Shown here piece by piece: positions 1 through 8,262 of a stretch of 12,239 nucleotides of DNA. The notes beneath the pieces are model-generated. The model was not told the origin of the DNA and ran no database searches. It worked only from the letters and a program-made list of their open reading frames with translations. Origin of the DNA: Dichomitus squalens LYAD-421 SS1 (lineage: Eukaryota; Basidiomycota; Agaricomycetes; Polyporales; Polyporaceae); contig NW_006766952.1 in the NCBI RefSeq assembly GCF_000275845.1, forward strand, positions 139,030 through 151,268, read 5' to 3'. The position numbers and the translations under genes are program-made. Each line of letters opens with the position of its first letter. Positions within the stretch are counted from its first letter, which is position 1.

Positions 1-1116
1 TATTCAGTGTGCATGCTTCGCGCGGTGTACTTGTGCACGCTAATGACTGATGCTCTCGTTATGCAAGCTCGTGAGGTATGACTGAGCCTCATAGTCACCA
101 AACTGCTACTGCTCGTGTGAGTGACAAGCACTAGTGACGTGGACTAATCCATCCTCCCAAATACCCATAGTACATACAGTAGACTACAGATATAGGGGCT
201 ATCCATGGTAGAAGACGGATGAAAGGTACATCAAGCAGTATAGACATCCCGATTTGGCTTGTGAGACGCCCGAGCCGCAACACGGAGCGTGCTCTATTCG
301 GACTCCGCTCACGGCCTCCTACGGCACGGCTTAGGACACTTGCAGCGGCAAGTGGGGCTCGCCCGCACTGCCTTGTCACGGTGGCTCTCCGTTGCTAGGT
401 CGTCCTGGGTAGCAACGGGCCAGCGACCTGAAAATTGAGTACGCCCAGTAGTAGTACATACTTACATAGATGGCCTTATCGAGACACTCACCATGACTAG
501 GGGTTGAAGGATAACGATCAAGGCTTAGGTCGCAAGCTTGTGCTAAGATATGGGCTATGTATATACCACAATGCGTCTCGGTAGGTAGTAGGTACAGCAC
601 GGCAGGCAGGTGCCCACGAACGAGTATGGATAGTACGAAGACCGAAGCGCCGGAAGCATTAGGGGGGTAGATCGCCTCAGTAACACATGAGAGCAGCTCC
701 AGCAAATGACAGAGGCATCGTGGCACGGAGGATCGGAAAGCAGCACGAAGCGGTATCATAGCACGGACGGACAGAGCGGCGCGATAATCCTGTGCGGCAC
801 TGCAATGCATATGTGAGGGAACGTCGCAAGATCAATATCCAACTCGTGAAAGCTTCCCATGGTGGGTTGCAAGAAGTGTGTTGAGAGATGACGATGACGA
901 GAGACATAAATGGATGGATAGAAGATGGCAGACCTCGTGGGATGTGGATCGAAGGGAGGGGGCGGATGTCAGTAATAGGTCATAACGAGCGGACGGGACG
1001 TGGGTGACCGGGCTGGTTACACCAATCCCAGGCGGAGTCACGGGCTGAAGACGGGTATGGGCGTCGGTGGTGGGGGTACTGGTGCGGGGCCTCGAGGGTG
1101 TTTCCGATCCAATAAG
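1..1116. other. Intergenic region without a supportable gene
   Basis: No reading frame here looks like protein with domain character, and none can be extended through convincing splice sites. The longest open stretch (about 376-810, minus) is low-complexity and matches no family I know. No tRNA-like T-loop or anticodon arm was found. The last part, next to 1117, should hold the 3' UTR of the minus-strand membrane-protein gene; no canonical AATAAA is evident there. The one structural item is a small perfect hairpin at 389-418. Confidence 0.6.
389..418. repeat. Short perfect inverted repeat (9-bp stem, 12-nt loop)
   Basis: CCGTTGCTA at 389-397 is the exact reverse complement of TAGCAACGG at 410-418, with a 12-nt loop. 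It lies in gene-free DNA about 700 bp beyond the 3' end of the membrane-protein gene. A single stem of this size can occur by chance in a kilobase, so no function is assigned. Confidence 0.5.
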
Positions 1117-2830
1117 TTAGTACGTGGTGTTACGTTTCACAGGGCTACTGCGACGGCCGCGATGGTGCGTCCGCACGACGTGGACATGGTGCGAGTTCGG
1201 GCTGCGAGCATGCACGGGGTATACAACAGACGTTGGTATAGGCTCATCAGCGCGCCTCGCGACCGTGTTAGTCGGTGACACATGCAAGGATGTGCTGGAA
1301 GATGTTGCCAGATGGGCGGCTGCGGCGGAGGAGGCAGACTCGATGGACTTCTCGTCCGCGCTTCCGCCGATTGCCTTTGGCGCGGTGTGGGTGGTGTTGT
1401 TGTGCGCGACCCACCAACCAAGACCAATGGCGCCGGCGACGATCTACAATCAAATTAAACGAAATTTCCCGCATCACGAAAGAAGACAAGCACTCACAAG
1501 GAGGAGAATCAAGCCAACAAACCAAACCCAACGAGACATACGCGTGGTGCCGTTTTGCGTCTTGCGGAGCCACATGCTCTGTTTCTGACCAGGAGGGGTA
1601 GCCATATCCTCCTTCGCAACCATGCTGAACCTCCGCCAGAAATCGTCGCCCTGTGCGCCACGCGGACGTAAAACGGTGTCCTCGGTCTCCCCGCGCATGA
1701 TCGGCGTGGCGGCGAACTTGACGTCACGAGACGTCGCGGTGGAAGGGCGGGCAAAGACAGGCGCAATGGGGACCATAGGCGGTTGAAGGGGATGAGGAGC
1801 ATTTGGGATGCCCCCCTGGCTCACCATGCTGTCACCAAATTGAGACATCTCCGGAGAAGACGGCAAGCGACCCTCAGGGGTGGCGACGGGGCTGGGGCGC
1901 GCAAGGTTGAGGGCAGCTACAGGGGCGGCATACCCAGGGCGCGGTGCAGCGAGGGGAATAGTCGGCTCAGGAATTCTCTTGTTGTCGTCGAAAGGGTTCT
2001 CCTTCTCATCTATATACTGGTCGTACCTGCAAATGAGTGTTATGTCAGCCACCAGAATCTGTCCATATCCTGCATGGGGGGTCGATGTCCTCAGCGCTGT
2101 AACGATCCGTACGCGCAAGGCATTCCTGAGAAGTTGGAAGTGGTCGAGCACAATCTTCAACTCGCATTTCCAATCTCTTCATGGCATAGAAGATAACACA
2201 GCACCTGCATACGCGTAGCATGCAAGCCAGTGCTCATGCGTTCTAGACCCCATGGCAAATGGCTAAAAATAAACCAGGTTGTACTGGAGGCCTCACACGG
2301 CGACGAGCACCATCAGCCTCGCTTTCCTCGCCAATGAAACAGCTCCCTGGGGAGCTCACGGCGTACGACAGTACAGCGCCCATAGAGGGCCGCTATCCGC
2401 TTGACAGCAGAAGAGCAGTGTACCGTATCAGCATGACCAAAGATGCGAAGCAGACCGAGACTAAGACCGCGCTCGACGAACCGTCGAAGAGCCATCTCAG
2501 TCTCATGGGTCTCGGTGGATCCTCATTGAACGTCGCCCGAAGAAGTAAAAGATCTCGACCGTTATCACAGATGTCCGTGCATCGGTAAGTGGCCGTTGAT
2601 TGCTGTCCCAATGCGCTCGTCCGAGGAGATCGCCAGCGTAGCATGGGGAAGACTACTACTCACATATTGTATGCTGAAGTCCTGTCGTTCGGGTTGGCGG
2701 GTGCAGGCTGTCTGATCCTGCGGGTCTGGTCCTGCTGCTGGCGTTGGTCATAGACGGAGTCGGGTTCGTCGGTCGCGAAGGGAGGCCTGCCAGCGAGGGG
2801 CGGCGTGCGGTAGATGACGGGCTGGGCCAT
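1117..2830 (-). CDS. Single-pass membrane protein with disordered N-terminus, uncharacterised
   Basis: Proposed CDS is complement(join(1117..1443,1498..2026,2664..2830)), 340 residues. The only in-frame ATG at the 5' end is at 2830 (context CAAATGG). Residues 1-180 are rich in Pro, Ala, Arg and Gln and look disordered. A compact block follows at 182-221: GDDFWRRFSMVAKE (182-195), then MWLRKTQNG (207-215) and RMSRW. One transmembrane helix spans about 222-244 (WVWFVGLILLL then IVAGAIGLGWWV); the 54-nt second intron interrupts it after L232. The tail 245-340 is Ser/Thr/His-rich with N-glycosylation sequons at N247, N248 and N337. The basic block before the helix suggests a cytosolic N-terminus and a lumenal or extracellular tail (inference). 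The block, helix and 'GAIGLGW' segment resemble a conserved Agaricomycete hypothetical family as I remember it; I know of no function. It is transcribed divergently from the SART3/Prp24 gene. No catalytic motif is visible; a wall or plasma-membrane role is only a possibility. Confidence 0.83.
2027..2663 (-). other. Unusually long first intron (637 nt) of the membrane-protein gene
   Basis: The donor GTGAGT follows exon 1 at 2664. The acceptor TTTGCAG precedes exon 2 at 2026, with a good branch-like CTGAC about 20 nt upstream of it. Joining restores one codon (AT+G, Met56), giving SAYN-M-YDQY. All other introns in the window are 49-72 nt. Frames open inside it (for example 2393-2644 minus and 2259-2588 plus) have no recognisable domain. 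A skipped small exon cannot be excluded without transcript data. I saw no convincing box C/D or H/ACA snoRNA. Confidence 0.72.
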
Positions 2831-2932
2831 TTGGGTCGATGTGGGTGTATTTGAATGAAGCAAAAGAGTGAAGTGAGAAGAGAATGGATGCCTCGGATAT
2901 ATCCAAGACTGGTTCGCCCGCCGTCGAGAGCC

Positions 2933-2976
2933 CGAGAGGAAGAGAAAGAATAGAGATGATGGGAGGAGCAAAACGC
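2933..2976 (-). promoter_or_regulatory. CT-rich tract upstream of the membrane-protein gene
   Basis: On the minus strand this stretch is almost purely pyrimidine (GCTCCTCCCATCATCTC followed by TTTCTCTTCCTCTC), about 105-145 nt before the ATG at 2830. CT-rich blocks are common just upstream of, or at, transcription starts of fungal genes that lack a clear TATA box. The position fits, but no start site can be read directly from sequence. Confidence 0.45.
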
Positions 2977-3010
2977 AAGCGTGGTCTCTTCTCTTGTGCC
3001 TCCGCCTATA

Positions 3011-3135
3011 GGGGTACTCAATTCTTGTCGGTCGCTCAGTTGCTCGCGCGCCTATAGGGCGCCTGCCTACTTGAATTCAAGGTCAGCTCAAGCGCCTGCG
3101 GCACAGCGAGCAGAGACGGACAGGCAGCGGGTGCA
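3011..3135 (+). repeat. Left arm of 125-bp inverted repeat
   Basis: This arm begins GGGGTACTCAATTCTTGTCG and ends GCAGCGGGTGCA. It pairs base for base, with no gaps, with the reverse complement of 3456-3580; by hand I count about 14 mismatches in 125. It includes a near-palindromic sub-core, GCGCCTATAGGGCGC, at about 3048-3062. Its outer edge lies 180 nt upstream of the membrane-protein ATG. Similarity fades quickly at both ends. Confidence 0.9.
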
Positions 3136-3455
3136 ACACGACCGCATGATGTCCCCGAGCTGGAACTAGAGAGCGACGCGAAAATCTAACAATACAGAAG
3201 CTAGAGAGTTCCTTGACTCGATATGCGGAGTCGTCCCACAAGGATTGAGTCCAGTTGCCATCGAGGAGTCAGAGCGGCACCCCCAGCTGAACCGTATGTA
3301 CATATGTCGTGCTGAATACGTTTCTGATTTGGGCGCATTGTGTACAATTAGTCCAGGTCAACGAATTTATAAGCTCTCCCGACGTCACCATTCACTTGCT
3401 GGACTGGTTTCCCGGGCCTAACAAATATAGCATGGGACAATCCCGTCGAGATCTC

Positions 3456-3580
3456 TGCACCCGCTGCCGGCCCACCTCTGCTCGCTGTGCTGCAAAGGCT
3501 TGAGCTGACATTGAATTCAGGGAGGCAGGCGCCCGATAGGCGCGCGAGCAACCGAGCGACCGACAAGAATTGAGCACCCC
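3456..3580 (-). repeat. Right arm of 125-bp inverted repeat
   Basis: Read on the minus strand it begins GGGGTGCTCAATTCTTGTCG and ends GCAGCGGGTGCA, matching the left arm. Its outer edge lies 157 nt upstream of the SART3/Prp24 ATG at 3738, so each divergent gene meets the same sequence in the same orientation at a similar distance. The flanks outside the arms (TATA before 3011, TTAT after 3580) are not a clean target-site duplication. Confidence 0.9.
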
Positions 3581-3653
3581 TTATCGCGCCGGTTACTGAG
3601 CCGCCCGACGGGTAGACGCCGTCCGCAGCCACGCGTGCACTTGTACATATAGG

Positions 3654-3668
3654 ATGCGTCTTGCTTGA
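3654..3668 (+). other. Possible 4-codon upstream ORF before SART3/Prp24
   Basis: ATG CGT CTT GCT TGA lies 69 nt upstream of the main ATG, immediately after the TATA-like ACATATAGG. If transcription starts upstream of 3654 this would be a minimal uORF; if the TATA-like motif is the real one, the start would fall downstream and exclude it. The transcription start is unknown. Confidence 0.2.
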
Positions 3669-3737
3669 CGTCGTCCGCGCTGGTGGCGTTCCGTCTGGCC
3701 ACCCTTACTGCTCTGTCTGCTTAGCTCTCTGCAAGCT

Positions 3738-6700
3738 ATGGACGTGGACATGAACGAGGCCGACTCCCTTGAGGCTCTCTCGGCCATTCTTGAACGCCTT
3801 ACCGAGAACCCCTACGACATCTCCCTTCATGCCGAACACATTCGCATCGCTCACGCAACAGGCATGGACGGCCAGGCCGGCTCTGCACTAGAGATGGTGA
3901 CAGCGTTTTGGGCTGCTGGGGACTATGTTTGGCTCCCTCTCATCGAGCACAAGATAGCCGGGAGCAATTTGGAGACCCCAGAGGACTTACAGAGCATCCT
4001 CGACTTGTTCTCGCGCGCCGAGCAAGACTACCTGTGTGAGTACTGCCTTGTTATTGTCTGAACATCGTTTTGAGTTTCATACAGCCATCCCTATACTCCA
4101 GAAGCATCTTGACTTCCTCGTAGAGCGACATGAACATTTCGTGGAGGCCGGCGGGAGACCTGACGCTCTCGGGGAAATGTTCTCTCCGGAATGGATGCAT
4201 GATTCTATCTCCAAAGTCGTGGCTCAAGGAGCTGAGCATTTGACCAAGGTGGTTGATCAACATTGTGGCTGAAACGGCATTCAAGCTGATGCAGTTTAAC
4301 AGAGCCATCTCCTTTTTGACGCGCAACGAGACTGGGAACTTGAACGCCTCTCAAACGCGACGGGAGAAGAGCGGTGAGCTGCGGTACCCCATCATCTATC
4401 TGTCGGCGCTGAAACAGAGCAATGCATATCCAGGGAAGTGCTCATAGGTGTTGTTGAGCAGTTGCTGCTGGAGCGTCTCAAGCAGCCTCATTCAAGTGAG
4501 CAGCATCATGGTGTTGCAGACTGTGAATCCGCTCATGCTGCCATGCAGATCACGAAGAGACATTCCAAACATACTCCTCATTCACCACCAACTACAAACC
4601 CGCAGACCAGTATGAGTCCCTGTTAGTGCACGCGTCCAAGTCAAAAGCTCAGGCCGTCAAGGGATTCCAACGTCGTGAAAACTATGAGAACTCGCTTGTA
4701 GGTCTTCTGGAGTATGATAGCGAAGGTAACCATTCATCGGAACGTAGGTCAAAGCGAACTACTCTCTCGAGGGTTACGCGTACTACATCGCCTCAGAGAA
4801 GCGTAACAAGAAGCCCGATCTCTTTGTCCTGAAAGGGCTTTACGAACGAGCCATTGCTGAAGCCGACAAGCGAAGGTTTTCAGGCGAAGCCAACGCGGAG
4901 AATCTACTACGTTCGTTCTGGATCGGTTACGTTGACCTCCTAGTAAGTCACACGCCTCATGGTAATTATTTAAGAGATCTTGACCGTCCCCTGTACATAG
5001 CGAACCCAAGCTGTTGAGGAAGACGAGCTGCTTCTCGTCTTCCAGAGGGGCCTCAGAAGTGTGCCAACGTCTGGCGAATTTCTTGCGCGGTACATTCGCT
5101 ACTTGGTGAGTTCTATCTTGATTATCTATCTAAGAACCTACTGAGAAGAAGTCGCGTAGGAACGCGTCTTAGAATTCGAGGAAGCTGCCAGAGAGATCAA
5201 CGGTAAGAGGGCATAATCTTACCGGCAGATCCTTGCTAACGACCGTACTGTCAGCGGTTTACGAGAGAGGTCGGACGATAGGTCCTCTCCAAGCCGACGT
5301 CGAGCAGCTCATCCCGAGCGTCCTGGCTCGCGCTGGCTTCGAAAAGCGCCAGATCGAAGCAGGGAAGACCGGTACGCAGACCCTCCTCTTCGGTATCGCT
5401 GCAAATCGCCACTAACGCCGAAGCGTCTTAGACCATGATTCCCTGCTACAGATCCTTCTTGATGCTATATCGAGGGCCCACAAGGGTAAGCATCACATTT
5501 GTTTGCACAAGAATGGTCTTGTGACTGAGCGCCTCAGCGTCATCCGCCGGCGACCCCAGGCTTAGGTTGGAGAAGTACTTCTCTGCTGTAGTACGTACGG
5601 CTGTGCAGCTAGTATACGTTATAGCTAATGTGTGCGATAGTGCCTGGATACCGAAGAATTAGCCGGGAACGCGCTCGTCATGTGGGAGGATGCTACCCGG
5701 TTCTATAAGACAAGCTATTTGGTGTGGACTGCTTACACCGAAGCCCTGACGTAAGCACCTCCGCTGGCGTCCTATCACTTTGGCTCATCCATATGGCTCT
5801 ATTTCACAGAAAGGGGCGCATGTACGATGACGCACGCAAGGTCTTCCGGGACGTCGCCAATAAGAACCTCGACTGGCCCGAGGCCGTTTGGGAAGCGTGG
5901 ATCGCCTTCGAGCACCTGCACGGTACCGTCGAGCAGATCGAGGACGCCCTCGACCGCGTCGAACGCGCGCAGGTGCAGGTCAACAATAGACGTGCTAAGG
6001 AGGCGCAGAAGGCACAGGAGGCGGCCGCCCAGTTGATTGCGGAGACCCAGGCCGCGACGGAGGCAGCGCTACCCGTGCAGGCAGAGACAGCACCCACGCT
6101 TGCTGCTATGGAGGTTGATTCGGGGGCGCCTGCGGAGGCTTCAGCAAAGAGGAAGGCAGAGGACGAAGGCACTCCGGAGCCTACCAAGAAAGCTAGACTT
6201 GGTGAGTTTCACCATTCTGTTACCGTGTTATTGTCTTTGAGCGATACGCTCGCCATATCTCCATACAGAGGAACAAGCGAAGCTGAAGAGGTGCGTTCTC
6301 TTGGTCGCGTTCCGCCTTCCTTGACTCACCGCCATCCTCGCATCGCAGAGATCGTGAAAATTGCACGGTGTTTGTCGCCGAAATGCCCGCTGGCGTCACG
6401 GAGGATGAATTGAGGACATTATTCAAGGATGTGAGTGATTGTTGTGGAGTCTACGAAGCAACCAAAGCGCTCACCGCCCATGCCAGTGCGGCAGCATCCG
6501 TGAGATCAAAATTACACAGCTACCGAACTCTCTCGTTGCCACTGTTGAGTTCATGGACCGAGTACGTCATCCCACCTTGTCCATCACTCTCGATCTGAGA
6601 TAGCGCGTACGGTGCTTTGAAGGAGAGCGTCCCTGCGGCGCTCACAAAGGACAAGAAGCGAATCCGCGGCCAGGAGGTGGCTGTTCACCTTGCGTGGAAG

Positions 6701-8002
6701 TCAACGCTGTACGTCACGAACTTCCCAGAGAAGGCGGACGATAAGTTCATTAGGACGTTGTTCGGAAAGGTCAGCGCGATGGGTATCACATGGGATAACA
6801 TATCCGCTAAAGGGGTTTGCGATACAGTATGGCGAGATCTTCGACGTGCGGTGGCCGAGCAAGAAGTTCAAGAGCACGCGGCGGTTCTGCTATGTCCAAT
6901 TCACTTCCCCTGTATGTTTGATTGCATCGATTGGTTGATTGATTATGGATGCCGATCAACGTTTTCCAGACTGCCGCTGAGCATGCTTTGGAGCTGAACG
7001 GCACGGAACTCGAGGAAAGCCATAAAATGTCTGTGTTTATCTCTAATCCTGAGCGAAGGAAAGAGCGCACAGACAGTGATGCGGACGACCGTGAGGTCTA
7101 CGTCGCGGGCCTCAGCAAACTTGTGACGAAGGAAGATCTCGAGAACCTATTCAAGACGGTATGTGTCGCTGGTACTAGTATCGAAAACTAAGCTGATAGA
7201 GTACATAGTATGGTACCGTCAAGGATGTGCGCATGATCTTGGACGACAAAGGTCGCTCAAAGGGTTTCGCATTCGTCGAGTTTGAGACCGAGAACGATGC
7301 GCGTGCCGCCCTTGCTGCCAATAACCACGAACTCAAGCAGCGTCGTATGGCTGTTACTCTGGCGGACAGCCGCGTGCGCGCGAAGAACAAGTGGGTGTCC
7401 TGATTCTACTCCCGTAGATATATCATGACTAACGAACGCCATGAGCAGAGCTCCCGGATATCGTGCGGAAGTGCGGAATCGATCCGTACGGGTTCGCAAC
7501 CTCCCGCCCAACACGCAGGAGGGCTTGTTGCAGCAAGCGCTTGAGAAGCATGCGCGAGTCAAGCGAGTGGAGGTGTTCCAAGATCTCAACGAGGCAGATG
7601 TTGAGCTTGAGGATGCTGCGGTATGTTTTCGCTACATGCATCAGGTTAAGCGTTGTGCTGACGTTCGCTGTCAATGTTCAGGAAGCAGGCAAGTTACTGC
7701 TCCGACCAGATTCGATCGTCTTTGATGGCAACACTCTGCAAATTGTGGCGGAGAGTACGACAGGGCCGCGCACTGCTCGTCCGCTGGCGCCGCCTGCAGC
7801 AAACACTGGGCTCTTTGTGCCTCGCGCTGCTGTGTCTCGACCGCGTGCGGGACTAGGAAGCAAACAACGTGGTCTAGGAACGGGACAGGTGTCTCGCTCT
7901 GCCGCCGACCCGGGCTCGAGTGCATCGACACCTTCACCTGCAAATGGAGGGGCGAGCAAGGGCCAGGATGACTTCCGAAGGATGCTTTCAGGAGGGAAGT
8001 GA
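3738..8002 (+). CDS. PRP24: SART3/Prp24-type U6 snRNP assembly and recycling factor
   Basis: CDS is join(3738..4035,4085..4248,4303..4373,4434..4495,4549..4697,4748..4942,5001..5105,5160..5202,5255..5371,5432..5485,5538..5590,5641..5750,5810..6201,6269..6290,6349..6430,6487..6561,6623..6769,6828..6911,6970..7158,7209..7390,7449..7620,7682..8002): 1028 residues, 21 introns of 49-67 nt. Residues 1 to about 520 carry HAT-type helical repeats (for example VMWEDATRFYKTSYLVWTAY and EAVWEAWIAFEHL). An Ala/Glu-rich linker and a basic NLS (KRKAEDEG...TKKAR, 587-603) follow. Four RRMs come next: about 618-687; 692-765 (LYVTNF, RRFCYVQF); 784-855 (VYVAGL, KGFAFVEF); and a divergent one at 878-946. The C-terminus GQDDFRRMLSGGK (1016-1028) matches the LSm2-8-binding tail of Prp24. 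Family role: nuclear annealing of U6 with U4 snRNA and recycling of U4/U6 for splicing. HAT repeats plus RRMs make it SART3-like; four RRMs make it Prp24-like. Intron 16 was placed by aligning RRM1 with RRM3 (VEFMDR-ESVPAAL). Confidence 0.96.
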
Positions 8003-8262
8003 ATACTGTGTTCAGTGGCTTGTGGTATCGAAGGCCCCTTGTGGTAGATGCTGTATCATGCTTTTTGCAAAGTTCATATGCTTAAGCACTGATTGTACAG
8101 CGTGTCACAAAGGTCAACCAAAAATAGCCGTCAGGCCTGATAGTGATCTGACCGCGTCCGGCTTCCAAACCCGTATGTAGTAGCCCTAATTAGTGTGTCT
8201 AGGCTAATCTCTTCATCTAAATCATCGCTGCCTAGACGTTATGGATGTACTTACTGTTAGGA
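8003..8262. other. Short convergent intergenic spacer
   Basis: Only 260 nt separate the TGA of SART3/Prp24 (8000-8002) from the stop of the P450 gene (8263-8265, minus). It must hold both 3' UTRs, or the transcripts overlap. No canonical AATAAA is visible on either strand; a weak A-rich AAAAATA lies at 8121-8127 on the plus strand. No other feature was seen. Confidence 0.6.

Larger units (their letters stand above)
2831..3737. promoter_or_regulatory. Shared divergent promoter region with mirrored inverted arms
   Basis: This 907-bp gap separates the start codons of two divergently transcribed genes. It holds a pair of 125-bp inverted arms (3011-3135 and 3456-3580) around a 320-bp centre. On the membrane-protein side (minus strand, about 2933-2976) there is a CT-rich tract of the kind found near fungal transcription starts. 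On the SART3/Prp24 side a TATA-like ACATATAGG lies at 3645-3653, about 85 nt before the ATG. No coding capacity is evident: the frames open at 2981-3169 and 3392-3577 resemble each other only because they read the two arms. Confidence 0.7.

Noticed and set aside
376..810. 144-residue open frame on the minus strand in the left flank
   Set aside because: Composition looks random (many Cys, Tyr, Ser, Arg), there is no domain or hydrophobic pattern, and no splice partners restore a recognisable protein.
1124..1601. Plus-strand open frames across the 3' part of the membrane-protein gene
   Set aside because: They are antisense to the coding exons 1117-1443 and 1498-2026, which have a precise splice model and a sensible transmembrane segment.
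2259..2644. Open frames on both strands inside the long intron
   Set aside because: Neither shows a domain. The flanking exon junction restores a codon cleanly without them, so they are treated as intron sequence; transcript data could change this.
2027..2663. Intron-hosted box C/D snoRNA
   Set aside because: CTGA-like D boxes occur, but no RTGATGA C box sits at a suitable spacing with a terminal stem.
2981..3577. Two similar small proteins (2981-3169 plus and 3392-3577 minus)
   Set aside because: Their similarity follows from the two inverted arms being read in equivalent frames; there is no start context or wider coding signal.
3005..3590. Definite transposon (MITE) call for the inverted arms
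   Set aside because: There is no clean target-site duplication and no transposase in the centre, and copy number cannot be judged from one window. Kept as one of two models.
6603..6622. Earlier acceptor after 6602 as the main splice site of SART3/Prp24 intron 16
   Set aside because: It shifts the frame into a stop, while the acceptor at 6622 aligns RRM1 with RRM3 residue for residue.
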